A stretch of DNA of 64,000 nucleotides, taken from NCBI RefSeq assembly GCF_003581645.1, contig NZ_QXFK01000016.1, positions 186,001 through 250,000 of the forward strand. The letters run 5' to 3'. Source of the DNA: Pelagerythrobacter aerophilus (GTDB lineage: Bacteria; Pseudomonadota; Alphaproteobacteria; Sphingomonadales; Sphingomonadaceae). How positions within the stretch are numbered: position 1 is the stretch's first letter; each line of letters opens with the position of its first letter. Below are positions 28,439 to 38,484 of this stretch, in pieces. A program made the position numbers and the translations under genes. The notes below the pieces were generated by a model that worked only from the letters and a program-made list of their open reading frames with translations, ran no database searches and was not told the DNA's origin.

Positions 28439-29488
28439 CTAGCTTTCGCTCTTTTCCTGCCGCTGCGCGATCGCGGCGAGGAGCTGTTCGAACTGCTCGC
28501 TGCCTTTCAGGTTGAGGTCGCGCTGCGGGAACGGGATTTCGACGCCGTGCTGCTGGAAGGCGCGCCAGACGTTCTTGAAGACGTCGGAACGCACGTTGTT
28601 CACCCCCTCTTCCGGGTCGCTGATCCAGAACCTGACCTCGAAATTGATCGAATTGTCGCCGAACCCCATCAGGCGCACGGCAGGTTCCGGCTTTTCGAGT
28701 ACCCGCGGCGTGCCGACCGTCGCGTCGAGCAGCAGCTTCTCGACCAGATCGAGATCGCTGCCGTAGGCGACGCCGACGGGCGCCTTCACCCGCACGTCGC
28801 GCGAGCTGTACGACCAGTTCTCGACCTGATTTATCATCAGGTTCTCGTTGGGGATCAGGTATTCCTTGCGGTCGCGGGTGATGATCGAGATCGCCCGGAT
28901 GCCGATCCTGCGGATCTGCCCGAAGCTCTCGTTGCCCGACATGTCGCTGACTGCGATCACGTCCCCCGGCTTGATCGACCGGTCGGTGAGCAGGATGATC
29001 CCCGCGATCAGGTTGCCGAAGGTCTTTTGCAAACCGAAGCCGATGGCGAGGCCGAACGCGCCCGAGAACACCGCCAGGGCCGTGAGGTCTATGCCGAGGA
29101 TGTCGATGCCGATCAGGATCATCACCGCCCAGATCAGGATCGACACGATCTTCTCTGCGAGCAGCCGCTGGGTCGCATCGAGCCGGGTCATCCGGTGGAT
29201 CGCATTGCGTGCGATCCACACGCCGATGCGCGCCATCAGGTAGACCGCCAGGATCACCATCAGCACGACCAGCACGCTCCACAGCGATATGCGCGTGTCG
29301 CCTATGGTGACGCCCATCGCGTCGAGCCACTCGATCGCGCCGCCGATCGTCAGGCTCTGCTCCGCGACCGCATCCTTCAGCGATTCGGCACCCACCACTG
29401 CGTCGACTTCCGAGGGAACCGTGGTGGGCGAAACGGCGGGAACAGGCGTGGCTGTCGGGGCGGCGGTGGCGGCGGTCGGGGTACTCAT
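28439..29488 (-). CDS. MscS-type mechanosensitive ion channel
   Basis: Small-conductance mechanosensitive channel that protects against hypo-osmotic shock. It has 349 residues: Pro/Thr/Ala-rich N-terminus (1-25), membrane segments about 68-90, 108-130 and 135-160, with the pore helix AFGLAIGFGLQKTFGNLIAGI, then the beta domain (GDVIAVSDMSGNESFGQIRRIGIR) and a C-terminal cytoplasmic domain. ATG 29488 gives an ATGA overlap with metC. A coupled cystathionine lyase and sulfurtransferase upstream is an odd setting for a channel. Confidence 0.9.
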   Translation of the reverse strand: MSTPTAATAAPTATPVPAVSPTTVPSEVDAVVGAESLKDAVAEQSLTIGGAIEWLDAMGVTIGDTRISLWSVLVVLMVILAVYLMARIGVWIARNAIHRMTRLDATQRLLAEKIVSILIWAVMILIGIDILGIDLTALAVFSGAFGLAIGFGLQKTFGNLIAGIILLTDRSIKPGDVIAVSDMSGNESFGQIRRIGIRAISIITRDRKEYLIPNENLMINQVENWSYSSRDVRVKAPVGVAYGSDLDLVEKLLLDATVGTPRVLEKPEPAVRLMGFGDNSINFEVRFWISDPEEGVNNVRSDVFKNVWRAFQQHGVEIPFPQRDLNLKGSEQFEQLLAAIAQRQEKSES

Positions 29489-30693
29489 TCTCGCTCCATT
29501 GCGGCGAATCCGCGTTCGAGATCGCGGATCAGGTCTTGCGGGTCCTCGAGCCCGATCGAGAGGCGTATGCCCCAGCGATCCTCGGCGTCCCAGGCGGCCG
29601 GAGGCCAGGGACTGTCCGTGCGGATGGCGGAAGGATCGATCGGCAGGGCAAGGCTCTCGAAGCCGCCCCAACTGAAGCCGATGCCGAACAGGGTGAGCGC
29701 GTCGACGAAGCGCGCGGTGGCGGCTGCGTCGCCGCCCTTCAGGATGAAGCTGAACAGGCCGCAGCCGCCGTTGAAGTCGCGTTGCCAGAGGTTGTGTCCC
29801 GGCGCGCCCGGCAGCATCGGGCAGAGGACCTGTGCCACGTCCTCGCGGCCCGCCAGCCAGCGGGCGATCGCGAGCGCGCTTTCGGCGGACTTTTCCAGCC
29901 GCACGCCCATCGTGCGCAGGCCGCGCAGGGCGAGCGAGGCGTCGTCGGGCGAGACGACCTGGCCGAGCGCCTGCCCGGTCTGGCGCAGGGCGCGGTACCA
30001 GCGGTCGCCCGCGCTGGCGGCGCCCATCATCAGGTCCGAATGGCCGCCGACATGCTTGGTCAGGCTCATGATCGCGATGTCGCAGCCGCGTTCGAGCGCA
30101 GGGAAACCGAGCGCGGAGGCCCAGGTGTTGTCGATCAGGCTGACCGCGCCCTTGTCGCGCGCAATCGCGGCGAGCGTGGGGACGTCGCACACCTCCATCG
30201 TCAGGCTGCCCGGGCTTTCGAGCAGGACCGCGCGGGTACGGTCGCAGAACCGGTCCGCGAACCCGTCGATGTCGAGCGGATCGAAGAAGCGGCTCTCGAT
30301 GCCGAAGCGCTTGAGCAGCCCGTTGGCCATGATCCGGCTGGGCTCGTAGGCATTGTCGGTCACCAGCAGCACGTCGCCCGGACGCAGCACGGCCATCAGC
30401 GCGCCCGCGATGGCCGCCACGCCGCTCGGATAGAGCGCGGTGCCCGCCGCGCCGGGCTCCAGCTCGGTCAGCGCATCGGCCAGCGCCCACTGCGTCGGCG
30501 CGCCGCGGCGGCCGTAGAAGAACCGGCCGTCCGCGTTGTGCTTGCCGCCTTCTCGGAGCGCGGCGGTGTCGGGGTAGAGGTGCGTACTCGCGCGCCAGAC
30601 CGGGGGATTGACGACGGGGCCGGTCCATTCCTCCCGCCGGCCCGCGCCGACGAGCCGCGTGTTGGCGCCGTGGCTCTTGTCCGAAGCGCTCAC
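29485..30693 (-). CDS. metC: Cystathionine beta-lyase
   Basis: PLP enzyme that splits cystathionine to homocysteine, pyruvate and ammonia. 402 residues from GTG 30693, which forms a GTGA overlap with the sulfurtransferase stop; the longer frame upstream lies inside that gene. The lysine that binds PLP is in SLTKHVGGHSD. Other motifs: ALYPSGVAAI, DNAYEPSR and DNTWAS. Length and the FSWGGFESLALP segment favour the alphaproteobacterial MetC group over cystathionine gamma-synthase. Confidence 0.9.
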   Translation of the reverse strand: MSASDKSHGANTRLVGAGRREEWTGPVVNPPVWRASTHLYPDTAALREGGKHNADGRFFYGRRGAPTQWALADALTELEPGAAGTALYPSGVAAIAGALMAVLRPGDVLLVTDNAYEPSRIMANGLLKRFGIESRFFDPLDIDGFADRFCDRTRAVLLESPGSLTMEVCDVPTLAAIARDKGAVSLIDNTWASALGFPALERGCDIAIMSLTKHVGGHSDLMMGAASAGDRWYRALRQTGQALGQVVSPDDASLALRGLRTMGVRLEKSAESALAIARWLAGREDVAQVLCPMLPGAPGHNLWQRDFNGGCGLFSFILKGGDAAATARFVDALTLFGIGFSWGGFESLALPIDPSAIRTDSPWPPAAWDAEDRWGIRLSIGLEDPQDLIRDLERGFAAMERE

Positions 30694-31535
30694 CGGGCCG
30701 GCCCCGTTTCCTTGGGCGTGGCCGGGTCGGCGCCCCATTCGCTCCAGCTCCCGTCGTAGAGCGCCGTGTCCTCCTCCTTGCCGAGCCGGGCCATGGCGAA
30801 CAGCAGGACCGACGCCGTCACGCCGCTGCCGCAGCTCGTGACCACGGGCCGCGCCAGGTCGACGCCTGCATCCGTGAACGCGGCGCGCAGGTCATCCTCC
30901 CGTCTGAAGCTGCCGTCCTCATTCAACACCGAGCGGAAGTCGAGGTTGCGGGCGCCGGGGATATGGCCGCCGGGCAGGTCGTGGATCGTGTCCTTGTCCG
31001 CGCCGGTGAAGCGGCCGGCGTCGCGCGCGTCGACCACTTGCTCGGCACCGGCGTCGATATTGGCGAGCACGGCGGCCTTGTCCCGCGCGCGGCGGAGGTC
31101 GGCGGTATAGGTGCCGGGCGCGACGGGGACCGGGTTGCTCGCGCCCGTCTCCAGCGGGCGGCCCTCCGCGCGCCACTTCTCCAGCCGACCATCCAGCAGC
31201 GCGACCTCCTCCCACCCGAACAGGCGGAAGATGAACCACGCGCGGGCGGCGGTGCGCGGCGCGCTGTCGTCGTAGAGCACGACGCGGCTGCCCGGCTTCA
31301 CCCCCAGCGCGGCGAGGCGCAGGGCGAACTGCTCCGCCGTCGGCAGGGCGGCGACGATCGGCGAGGCGTCGTCGTTCAGCGTGGCGAGGTCCAGAAAACG
31401 CGCGCCGGGGATATGGCCTTCGGCGAACTCCGCCGCCGCATCGCGCCCGGCGCTGGGCAGGTGCTTGGTGGCGTCGAGCACGGTCACCGTGCCGAGATTG
31501 TCCGCCAGCCAGTCGGTCGAGACGAGCATGTCCAT
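30690..31535 (-). CDS. sseA: 3-mercaptopyruvate sulfurtransferase (two-rhodanese-domain protein)
   Basis: Moves sulfur from 3-mercaptopyruvate to thiophilic acceptors. It has 281 residues with an inactive N-terminal rhodanese domain and a catalytic C-terminal one. The active-site loop CGSGVTA carries the CG[ST]GxT pattern typical of mercaptopyruvate sulfurtransferase rather than the CRxGx[RK] of thiosulfate sulfurtransferase. GHIPGAR occurs once in each domain, a sign of the internal duplication. Met3 is an equally plausible start. It is first in a coupled chain with metC and mscS. Confidence 0.93.
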   Translation of the reverse strand: MDMLVSTDWLADNLGTVTVLDATKHLPSAGRDAAAEFAEGHIPGARFLDLATLNDDASPIVAALPTAEQFALRLAALGVKPGSRVVLYDDSAPRTAARAWFIFRLFGWEEVALLDGRLEKWRAEGRPLETGASNPVPVAPGTYTADLRRARDKAAVLANIDAGAEQVVDARDAGRFTGADKDTIHDLPGGHIPGARNLDFRSVLNEDGSFRREDDLRAAFTDAGVDLARPVVTSCGSGVTASVLLFAMARLGKEEDTALYDGSWSEWGADPATPKETGPAR

Positions 31536-31575
31536 GCCGCAGGGGTAGCGGCGGCGGTCCGCGGCGTCGAGGGGG

Positions 31576-32745
31576 TCAGTCGAGCGGGCGCAACCCGATC
31601 GCGTTGTAGCTTTGCGGCATCTCGTCTAGCCGGAAGGGCCGCAGCCGGCCGCCCTGGCGGTCGGGAAGCTGGCCGACCAGGAACGTGCGCGCGATCGGCT
31701 GCTTGCCGCTTGCCGTGAGGCGAACACGCAGCAGCGGGACGTAGACCGCGGCGCGGCCCTGCGGGATCGCGCGGACCTGGCCCAGCGGCAGCCGCACCTC
31801 GCCGGCGATCTCGGTGCTGTCCCCCGGTTCGAGGGCTTCGAGCGTGCTCAGCGGCGCGAGCGCGGTGGCGGGATCGGCGACCTGCTCGCCGATCGGCGCG
31901 GACCCGTGGGCGGTGACGAGATCCGCCTCGATCGAGACGCCCTCCCACCGGTCCATGCTCTGATTCTCGAGCGTGAGGCGGAATGCGAACGTCGCGTTCA
32001 TCATGCTCTTGCTCACCCGCACCGGCAGCGCATGGAGCGTGACGGGCGGGCCGGAGGTCCTTCCCGGTACCGGCGGTGGAGGGGGTGCGGGACGGGGCGC
32101 GGGTGCCTCGCCTGTCGCCGGCGCCGGCCCGTCCGGCTGGGGCGGCGGGGTCTCGCGGCGCACCAGCGGCGGCTCGATGACCGGCACGGGCGCGAGCGCT
32201 TCCCTGCGCCGGAGATACCAGAACGCGCCGCCGGCGAGGCCCAGCGCCGCGATCAGCGCCGCGAGCCAGATCATCATCGAGCTGCCGCTTTCCGGCGGTT
32301 CGGCAATCGTCGCCGGGGGCACGGAAGCCGTAGGCGGAATGGAGGGCGCGAATTCGGTCGGCTGCGGTGCCGGCTCGTCTGTTGCCGCGGTCGGCGAGGG
32401 CGACGGGGTGGCGGTGGGCGCGGTCTCCGGGGCCGGTTGCGGCTGCGACCGCGGCGTGTCGGCCGGCGCGGGCCGGGCCGGGGTGGAGCGCGACGCGGGC
32501 AAGGTCAGGGTCGGCGTCGGCGTTGGTGTCGGTGTGCTTGTCGTGGGCGTATCGGTCGGGATCACCCGCGGGGTCGTCCGCACCTCGGCTTCCGGATCGA
32601 CCGGGCCCTGGACCTCGGGCGTCGGCGTCGCATCCGGATCGGGCGGCAACCGGAAGTCGCGCACCGAGCCCGTCTGCTGCGCGAGCGACGGTGTGGCGAG
32701 CGCCAGGGCCAGAACGGCGGCCGAAACTGAAGTGCGAATGTCCAT
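31576..32745 (-). CDS. Proline/threonine-rich exported protein with one central membrane segment
   Basis: I do not recognise a family. 389 residues: signal peptide ([23 protein letters not shown]), then a low-complexity Pro/Thr region to about residue 155, including a run of alternating Thr-Pro, a membrane helix MIWLAALIAALGLAGGAFWYL with a following RRR stop-transfer, a second Pro-rich stretch, and a C-terminal compact domain of about 150 residues (VTLHALPVRVSKSMMNATFAF to the end), probably beta-rich and cytoplasmic. The frame opens further upstream, but ATG 32745 sits right before the signal peptide. Separated by 40 bases from sseA, so possibly in the same transcript. Confidence 0.7.
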   Translation of the reverse strand: MDIRTSVSAAVLALALATPSLAQQTGSVRDFRLPPDPDATPTPEVQGPVDPEAEVRTTPRVIPTDTPTTSTPTPTPTPTLTLPASRSTPARPAPADTPRSQPQPAPETAPTATPSPSPTAATDEPAPQPTEFAPSIPPTASVPPATIAEPPESGSSMMIWLAALIAALGLAGGAFWYLRRREALAPVPVIEPPLVRRETPPPQPDGPAPATGEAPAPRPAPPPPPVPGRTSGPPVTLHALPVRVSKSMMNATFAFRLTLENQSMDRWEGVSIEADLVTAHGSAPIGEQVADPATALAPLSTLEALEPGDSTEIAGEVRLPLGQVRAIPQGRAAVYVPLLRVRLTASGKQPIARTFLVGQLPDRQGGRLRPFRLDEMPQSYNAIGLRPLD

Positions 32746-32853
32746 AAATCCCGAAGGTGTTCCCGAATCCCGGGTCGCGCTGAATAGGCTGTGAATCGCA
32801 AACGGCAAACCCGCGGGCTTGTGCCCGTGACGCGATGAGACCACATGCGGCTT

Positions 32854-33312
32854 ATGAGCGACACACCGCAGACGATGCATCTCGGCCAGGCGAGCAGCCT
32901 GCCCGCCTCGCCGGAAGAGGCGCGACTCGACTATGTCCCCAACCCGCGCACGGGCGCGCTGTACCTGGTGCGTTTCGCGGCGCCCGAATTCACCTCGCTG
33001 TGTCCGGTGACCGGCCAGCCCGATTTCGCGCATCTCGTGATCGACTATGCCCCCGGCGAAACGATCGTCGAGTCGAAGAGCCTCAAGCTGTTCCTCGGCA
33101 GTTTCCGCAACCACTGCGGTTTTCACGAGGATGTGACGGTCGGCATCGGCCAGCGGCTCGCGGCCGAGATGAAGCCGCGCTGGCTGCGCATCGGCGGCTA
33201 CTGGTATCCGCGCGGGGGCATTCCGATCGACGTTTTCTGGCAGAGCGGCGCGCCGCCAGAGGGGCTGTGGGTTCCCGATCAGGGCGTCGCCAGCTACCGA
33301 GGGCGGGGATGA
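32854..33312 (+). CDS. queF: NADPH-dependent 7-cyano-7-deazaguanine reductase QueF
   Basis: Reduces preQ0 to preQ1 in queuosine synthesis. 152 residues, the unimodular (short) QueF type. The catalytic cysteine is in [12 protein letters not shown] (Cys50), with the aspartate 7 residues later; the QueF motif ESKSLKL binds NADPH; GFHED holds the conserved His. ATG 32854 (MSDTPQ) fits family N-termini better than ATG 32845 three codons upstream. It overlaps fumC by ATGA. Confidence 0.94.
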   Translation: MSDTPQTMHLGQASSLPASPEEARLDYVPNPRTGALYLVRFAAPEFTSLCPVTGQPDFAHLVIDYAPGETIVESKSLKLFLGSFRNHCGFHEDVTVGIGQRLAAEMKPRWLRIGGYWYPRGGIPIDVFWQSGAPPEGLWVPDQGVASYRGRG

Positions 33313-34691
33313 GCGATACGCGAACCGAAACCGACACCTTGGGCCCGGTCGAGGTGCCGGTCGATGCTCTCTGGGGCGCGCAGACGCAGCGCTCGCTGCA
33401 GAACTTCCGCATCGGCGGCGAGCGCCTGCCGCTCCCGCTGATCCGCGCGCTGGGCACCATCAAGTGCGCCGCGGCGCAGGCGAACCGCGATCTCGGCATT
33501 CTCGAGCCGGAGCTCGCCGACGCGATCGTCGCGGCGGCGCAGGAAGTGATCGAGGGCCGGCTCGACGACCAGTTCCCGCTGGTCGTGTGGCAGACCGGAT
33601 CGGGCACCCAGTCGAACATGAACGCCAACGAGGTGATCTCCAACCGCGCGATCCAGATGCTCGGCGGCGAGGTCGGCTCGAAGGCGCCGGTCCACCCTAA
33701 CGATCACGTCAACAAGAGCCAGTCGTCCAACGACACCTTCCCCAGCGCCATCCACATCGCCGCGGCGGGAGAGGTCGTCCGGACCCTCCTGCCCGCGCTC
33801 AAGGCCATGCAGGCCGATCTGGACTCCAAAGCGGTCAACTGGGCAAGTTTAGTAAAGATCGGCCGCACCCACACCCAAGACGCCACACCCCTGACTCTGG
33901 GGCAGGAATTCTCCGGTTACGCGGCGCAAGTCGCGAACGGGATCGCACGGATTGAGACCACGCTGCCCGGTCTCTACGAGCTGGCGCAAGGCGGCACGGC
34001 GGTCGGCACCGGGCTCAACGCGCCCAAGGGTTTCGCGGAGAAGGTCGCCGAGCGGATCGCAGCGATCACCGGCCTGCCCTTCGTCAGCGCACCGAACAAG
34101 TTCGAAGCGCTCGCCGCGCAGGACGCGCTGCTCTTTGCGCATGGGGCGCTCAACACGCTGGCGGCGAGCCTCTACAAGATCGCCAACGACATCCGTTTCC
34201 TCGGCTCGGGCCCACGCTCCGGGCTGGGCGAGCTGGCGCTGCCGGAGAACGAGCCGGGCAGCTCGATCATGCCCGGCAAGGTCAATCCGACCCAGGCCGA
34301 AGCGATGACGCAAGTCTGCATCGAGGTGTTCGGCAACCACGCCGCGCTGACCTTCGCCGGCAGCCAGGGCCAGTTCGAGCTCAACACCTACCGCCCGATG
34401 ATGGCGTGGAACTTCCTGCGCTCGGTGCGCCTGCTCGCCGATGCGGTGGAGAGCTTCACCGAACACTTGCTGGAGGGGCTGGAGCCCCGGCGCGAGAACA
34501 TTGCCCGCGGGGTCGAGAACTCGCTGATGCTGGTCACCGCTCTGGCGCCCGCGATCGGCTACGACAAGGCGGCCGCAATCGCCAAGACGGCCCACCGGGA
34601 AGGTCTCACTCTCCGCGAAGCCGCGCTGCGGAGTGGCCACGTCACTGCCGAAGACTTCGACCGTATGGTGCGGCCGGAGGACATGGTCTGA
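33309..34691 (+). CDS. fumC: Class II fumarate hydratase
   Basis: Oxygen-stable, iron-free TCA enzyme interconverting fumarate and malate. 460 residues, typical length. Motifs include [48 protein letters not shown], and the superfamily signature [16 protein letters not shown] 33309 is inside the queF stop (ATGA); longer in-frame sequence upstream lies in queF. Convergent with nirD, 43 bases apart. Confidence 0.97.
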   Translation: MSDTRTETDTLGPVEVPVDALWGAQTQRSLQNFRIGGERLPLPLIRALGTIKCAAAQANRDLGILEPELADAIVAAAQEVIEGRLDDQFPLVVWQTGSGTQSNMNANEVISNRAIQMLGGEVGSKAPVHPNDHVNKSQSSNDTFPSAIHIAAAGEVVRTLLPALKAMQADLDSKAVNWASLVKIGRTHTQDATPLTLGQEFSGYAAQVANGIARIETTLPGLYELAQGGTAVGTGLNAPKGFAEKVAERIAAITGLPFVSAPNKFEALAAQDALLFAHGALNTLAASLYKIANDIRFLGSGPRSGLGELALPENEPGSSIMPGKVNPTQAEAMTQVCIEVFGNHAALTFAGSQGQFELNTYRPMMAWNFLRSVRLLADAVESFTEHLLEGLEPRRENIARGVENSLMLVTALAPAIGYDKAAAIAKTAHREGLTLREAALRSGHVTAEDFDRMVRPEDMV

Positions 34692-34734
34692 CCCTTCCCG
34701 GCCGACCTCTCGCTCGTTCCCGCGAAGTGCTGCA

Positions 34735-35079
34735 TCACGCGGCCTTCTGCCCGACCACGCTTTCGCGCAGCAGATAGATCCGGCCGCAGTCGATCTTCAG
34801 CGGTATGGTCGGGACGCAACCTTCGTCGTCGCCGAGAACCTGACCGCTCTTGAGCGAGATGCGCCAGTTGTGCAGCGGGCAGGTGACGCTGTCGCCGTGC
34901 ACGATGCCCTGGCTGAGCGGTCCCTGCCGGTGCGGGCACTTGTTGACCAGCGCGTAGAACTCGCCGCGCATGGTGTGGAAGACGGCGATCTCGTCGCCGC
35001 CGATCACGGGCAGCGTGGCCGCCATGCCCGGTTCGATCTGCGTGATCGGGCCGAGGTCGAGCCATGTCGCCTCCATCAT
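34735..35079 (-). CDS. nirD: Nitrite reductase small subunit NirD (Rieske-type)
   Basis: 114-residue partner of NirB with a Rieske-like fold. It keeps the CPHR...CPLHNW Cys-His pairs (NKCPHRQGPLSQG and VTCPLHNWRIS), so it may bind a 2Fe-2S centre, unlike some NirD proteins that have lost the ligands. Two adjacent ATG codons (35079 and 35076) overlap the nirB stop. Last gene of the nitrite operon, convergent with fumC. Confidence 0.93.
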   Translation of the reverse strand: MMEATWLDLGPITQIEPGMAATLPVIGGDEIAVFHTMRGEFYALVNKCPHRQGPLSQGIVHGDSVTCPLHNWRISLKSGQVLGDDEGCVPTIPLKIDCGRIYLLRESVVGQKAA

Positions 35080-37577
35080 GCGTACTCCATGCCGGCGGGG
35101 ACGACGGTGGCGAGGTGACTGTGCAGGTCGCGCCGCTCACCCGCCGCCCGCTTAGCCCAGGGATCGTCCTGCATGAATTTCTGCGAATGGCGGAAGCGCG
35201 CGGCGAGCTGCCGCACCGCATCCAGACCGTCGAACATCTGCGCCTTGATCCACTCGAGCCCCTTGCGCTCGAGCCACGGAGCGGTCCGCTCGAGGTAGTG
35301 CGCATCCTCACGGTAGAGCTGGATGAAGGCGGCGCAGGTCTCCAGCGCCTCCTCCTCGGTGGCGACCTTGCACAGCAGGTCGGTGGCGCGAACCTTGATC
35401 CCGCCGTTGCCGCCGATGTGTAGCTCGTAACCGGAATCGACGCAGACCACGCCGAAGTCCTTGATCGTCGCCTCGGCGCAGTTCCGTGGGCAGCCACTGA
35501 CCGCCATCTTGAACTTGTGCGGCATCCAGCTGCCCCAGCTCATCTGCTCGAGCTTCACGCCGAGACCGGTCGAATCCTGCGTGCCGAAGCGGCACCACTC
35601 GGAGCCGACACAGGTCTTCACCGTGCGCAGGCTCTTGCCATAGGCATGGCCCGAGACCATCCCGGCGGCATTGAGGTCGGCCCAGACCGCCGGCAGGTCC
35701 TCTTTCCTGATGCCGAAGATGTCGAGCCGTTGGCCGCCGGTGACCTTGACCATCCGCGCATCGAACTTCTCGACCACGTCGGCGATCGCGCGCAACTCGC
35801 GCGGGTTGGTGATCCCGCCCCACATCCGCGGCACGACCGAATAAGTACCGTCCTTCTGGATGTTGGCGTGAAGCCGCTCGTTGACGAAGCGGCTCTTCTG
35901 GTCGTCCTCGTACTCGCCCGGCCAGGCGCAAAGCAGGTAGTAGTTGAGCGCCGGGCGGCACGAGGCGCAGCCGTCCGGCGTGGTCCAGTGCAGTTCCTGC
36001 ATGACCTGCGGGATCGCCTTCAGCTCCTTCTCCAGGATCAGGCGGCGGACATCGTCGTGACCGAAGCTGGTGCACTTGCACATGGTCGAGGCACCGGCCT
36101 GAACCTCGTCGCCGAGCGTCAGTGCCAGCAGGCTTTCGACCAGGCCGGTGCACGACCCGCAGCTCGCCGAGGCCTTGCACTGCGAACGGACCGCGTCGAG
36201 GCTGCATGCCCCCGCGAGGATGGTGTCGACGACCTTGCCTTTGGATACGCCGTTGCAGCCGCAGATCTCGGCGTCGTCCGAAAGAGCGGCAACGGCGGCG
36301 TTAGAGTCTGCGAGGGCACCCCCGCCGAGCGCGAAGGCCTGGCCGAAGATCAGCCCCTCGCGCATGTCGGAAATATCCTCCTCCTTCCTGAGGAGGTCGA
36401 AGTACCAGTTGCCGTCGGCGGTATCGCCGTAGAGCACCGCACCGACGATGCGGTTTTCCTTGAGGACCAGGCGCTTGTACACACCGCGCGCCGCGTCGCG
36501 CATGACGATGTCCTCGCCCTCGCCGCCGCCCGAGAAGTCGCCGGCCGAGAACACATCGATGCCGGAGACCTTGAGCTTTGTCGAAGTGACCGAGCCCTGG
36601 TAGCCGCCCGAACCATCGAGCTTTCGCTCGGTCAGGTGATCGGCCAGCGCCCGGCACATCTCCCACAGTGGAGCGACGAGACCGTAGCACTGCCCGCGGT
36701 GCTGGACGCATTCGCCGACCGCCACCACGTCCGGATCGGACGTGACCATGTGATCGTCCACCAGGATGCCGCGCTCGCATTCGAGGCCGCCGGTCTTGGC
36801 GAGCCTTGTCGCCGGGCGGATGCCGACGGCCATGACGACAATATCGGCGGGTATCTCGCGCCCGTCCTTCAATCGCACGGCGTCGACGTGGCCGTCCTTC
36901 CCGACGATTTCCTCGGTATCCGCGCCGGTCAGGATCGTCTGCCCGCGCCGTTCCAGCTCCTGCTTCAGCAGCCAGCCAGCCGCTTCGTCGAGCTGCCGCT
37001 CCATCAGCGTCGGCATCAGGTGGATCACGGTGACGTTCATCCCGCGCAAGGACAGGCCATGCGCAGCCTCCAGCCCCAGAAGACCGCCGCCGATCACCAC
37101 CGCATTCCCGCCCAGATCTGCCGCGGCAAGCATCTTGTCGACGTCGTCGAGATCGCGGAACGTCACCACGCCAGGCAGGTCGCGGCCCGGCACGGGGATG
37201 ATGAACGGGTCGGAGCCGGTCGCGATAAGCAGCTTGTCGTACGGCTCGACCCGGCCCGAACGGCTGACCACGGTCTTGCGCTCGCGGTCGATGTGATCGA
37301 CCGGATCGCCGGCGATCAGCTCGATGGCGTTCTCCGTGTACCACTCGGCGGTGTTGAGCACGATCTCGTCGAAGGTCTTCTCGCCGGCGAGCACGGGCGA
37401 GAGCATGATGCGGTTGTAGTTGACCCGCGGCTCGGCGCCGAAGATCACCACGTCGAACCGCTCGCGGTCGCGTTCGAGGATCTCTTCGACGGCCCGGCAA
37501 CCGGCCATGCCGTTGCCGATCACGACCAGCTTCTCCCGCGCCGGCCTGGCAGAATCGAAAGTCGCGGGGGCGTTCAT
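35076..37577 (-). CDS. nirB: Assimilatory nitrite reductase [NAD(P)H], large subunit NirB
   Basis: Reduces nitrite to ammonium. 833 residues: FAD/NAD(P)H pyridine-nucleotide oxidoreductase domain (GNGMAGCRAVEEI at the N-terminus; NAVVIGGGLLGLEAAHGL near 147-164), then a BFD-type 2Fe-2S domain (CGCNGVSKGKVVD, CKASASCGSCTG), and NiR/SiR siroheme domains. The 4Fe-4S/siroheme ligands are TCVGSEWCRFG and SGCPRNCAEA. It needs the siroheme made by CobA and the CysG-like protein of this window. 55 bases separate it from the upstream channel gene. Confidence 0.95.
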   Translation of the reverse strand: MNAPATFDSARPAREKLVVIGNGMAGCRAVEEILERDRERFDVVIFGAEPRVNYNRIMLSPVLAGEKTFDEIVLNTAEWYTENAIELIAGDPVDHIDRERKTVVSRSGRVEPYDKLLIATGSDPFIIPVPGRDLPGVVTFRDLDDVDKMLAAADLGGNAVVIGGGLLGLEAAHGLSLRGMNVTVIHLMPTLMERQLDEAAGWLLKQELERRGQTILTGADTEEIVGKDGHVDAVRLKDGREIPADIVVMAVGIRPATRLAKTGGLECERGILVDDHMVTSDPDVVAVGECVQHRGQCYGLVAPLWEMCRALADHLTERKLDGSGGYQGSVTSTKLKVSGIDVFSAGDFSGGGEGEDIVMRDAARGVYKRLVLKENRIVGAVLYGDTADGNWYFDLLRKEEDISDMREGLIFGQAFALGGGALADSNAAVAALSDDAEICGCNGVSKGKVVDTILAGACSLDAVRSQCKASASCGSCTGLVESLLALTLGDEVQAGASTMCKCTSFGHDDVRRLILEKELKAIPQVMQELHWTTPDGCASCRPALNYYLLCAWPGEYEDDQKSRFVNERLHANIQKDGTYSVVPRMWGGITNPRELRAIADVVEKFDARMVKVTGGQRLDIFGIRKEDLPAVWADLNAAGMVSGHAYGKSLRTVKTCVGSEWCRFGTQDSTGLGVKLEQMSWGSWMPHKFKMAVSGCPRNCAEATIKDFGVVCVDSGYELHIGGNGGIKVRATDLLCKVATEEEALETCAAFIQLYREDAHYLERTAPWLERKGLEWIKAQMFDGLDAVRQLAARFRHSQKFMQDDPWAKRAAGERRDLHSHLATVVPAGMEYA

Positions 37578-37632
37578 CCGTTTTGTTTCCTTTCTGACAG
37601 GCGCTTGTGCTGCGACGCGGGAGAAGGTGGCT

Positions 37633-38469
37633 TCACGCGGCCCGGGCGAGAACCACCGGGGCCTTTGCCCGGCTGGGGCTCGTGCGAACGTGCGTGGCGT
37701 AGAGGGTCAGGCCGGTGAAGGTCAGCCCGCCGACGAGGTTGCCCAGCACGGTCGGGATCTCGTTCCACCAGAGGTAATCGAGCACCGAGAACTCGCCGCC
37801 CATCATCAACGCAGTCGGGAACAGGAACATGTTCACGATCGAATGTTCGAAGACCATGTAGAAGAACAGCATGACCGGCATCCACATGGCGATCGCCTTG
37901 CCGCTGACATTGGTCGAAACCATCGCGCCGACCACGCCGGACGAGACCATCCAGTTGCACAGCATGCCGCGCACGAAGATCGTCATCCATCCGGCTGCGC
38001 CGTACTGGGCGTAACCGAGCGTGCGGTCGACGCCGATCCCGGCCAGTTTCTGGCCCACCTCGCTCGGTTCGACCTGGAAGCCGTAGGTGAAATAGATGGC
38101 CATCAGGACCGCAGTCGTAAGAGCACCGGCGAAGTTGCCGGTGAAAACCAGCCCCCAGTTGCGCAGTACGCCCCGCCAGGTGCAGCCCGGCCGCTTGTCG
38201 AACACCGCCAGCGGCGCGAGGACGAATACTCCGGTGAGGAGATCGAACCCGAACAGGTAGAGGATGATGAAACCTACCGGAAACAGCACCGCACCCAGCA
38301 GCGGTTCGCCGGTTTGTACCGTGACCGAGATCGCGAACGCAGCGCCCAGCGCGAGAGTCGCCCCCGCCATAAAGGCGCGGATCAACGTATCCTTGGTCGA
38401 CATGAAGATCTTGGATTCGCCGGCGTCGACCATCTTGGTGACGAATTCACTCGGTGCGAGATACGACAT
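37633..38469 (-). CDS. Formate/nitrite transporter family channel (NirC/FocA-like)
   Basis: Inner-membrane anion channel of the FNT family. It has 278 residues with six hydrophobic segments. The FNT hallmarks are AFMAGATLALGAAFA in the first helix, NWGLVFTGNFAGAL with the loop Asn, and WMPVMLFFYMVFEHSIVNMFLFP, which contains the central pore His. The position between a porin and nirB points to nitrite rather than formate. ATG 38469 lies 15 bases after the porin stop. Confidence 0.9.
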   Translation of the reverse strand: MSYLAPSEFVTKMVDAGESKIFMSTKDTLIRAFMAGATLALGAAFAISVTVQTGEPLLGAVLFPVGFIILYLFGFDLLTGVFVLAPLAVFDKRPGCTWRGVLRNWGLVFTGNFAGALTTAVLMAIYFTYGFQVEPSEVGQKLAGIGVDRTLGYAQYGAAGWMTIFVRGMLCNWMVSSGVVGAMVSTNVSGKAIAMWMPVMLFFYMVFEHSIVNMFLFPTALMMGGEFSVLDYLWWNEIPTVLGNLVGGLTFTGLTLYATHVRTSPSRAKAPVVLARAA

Positions 38470-38484
38470 TGCAAAACTCCCCGG

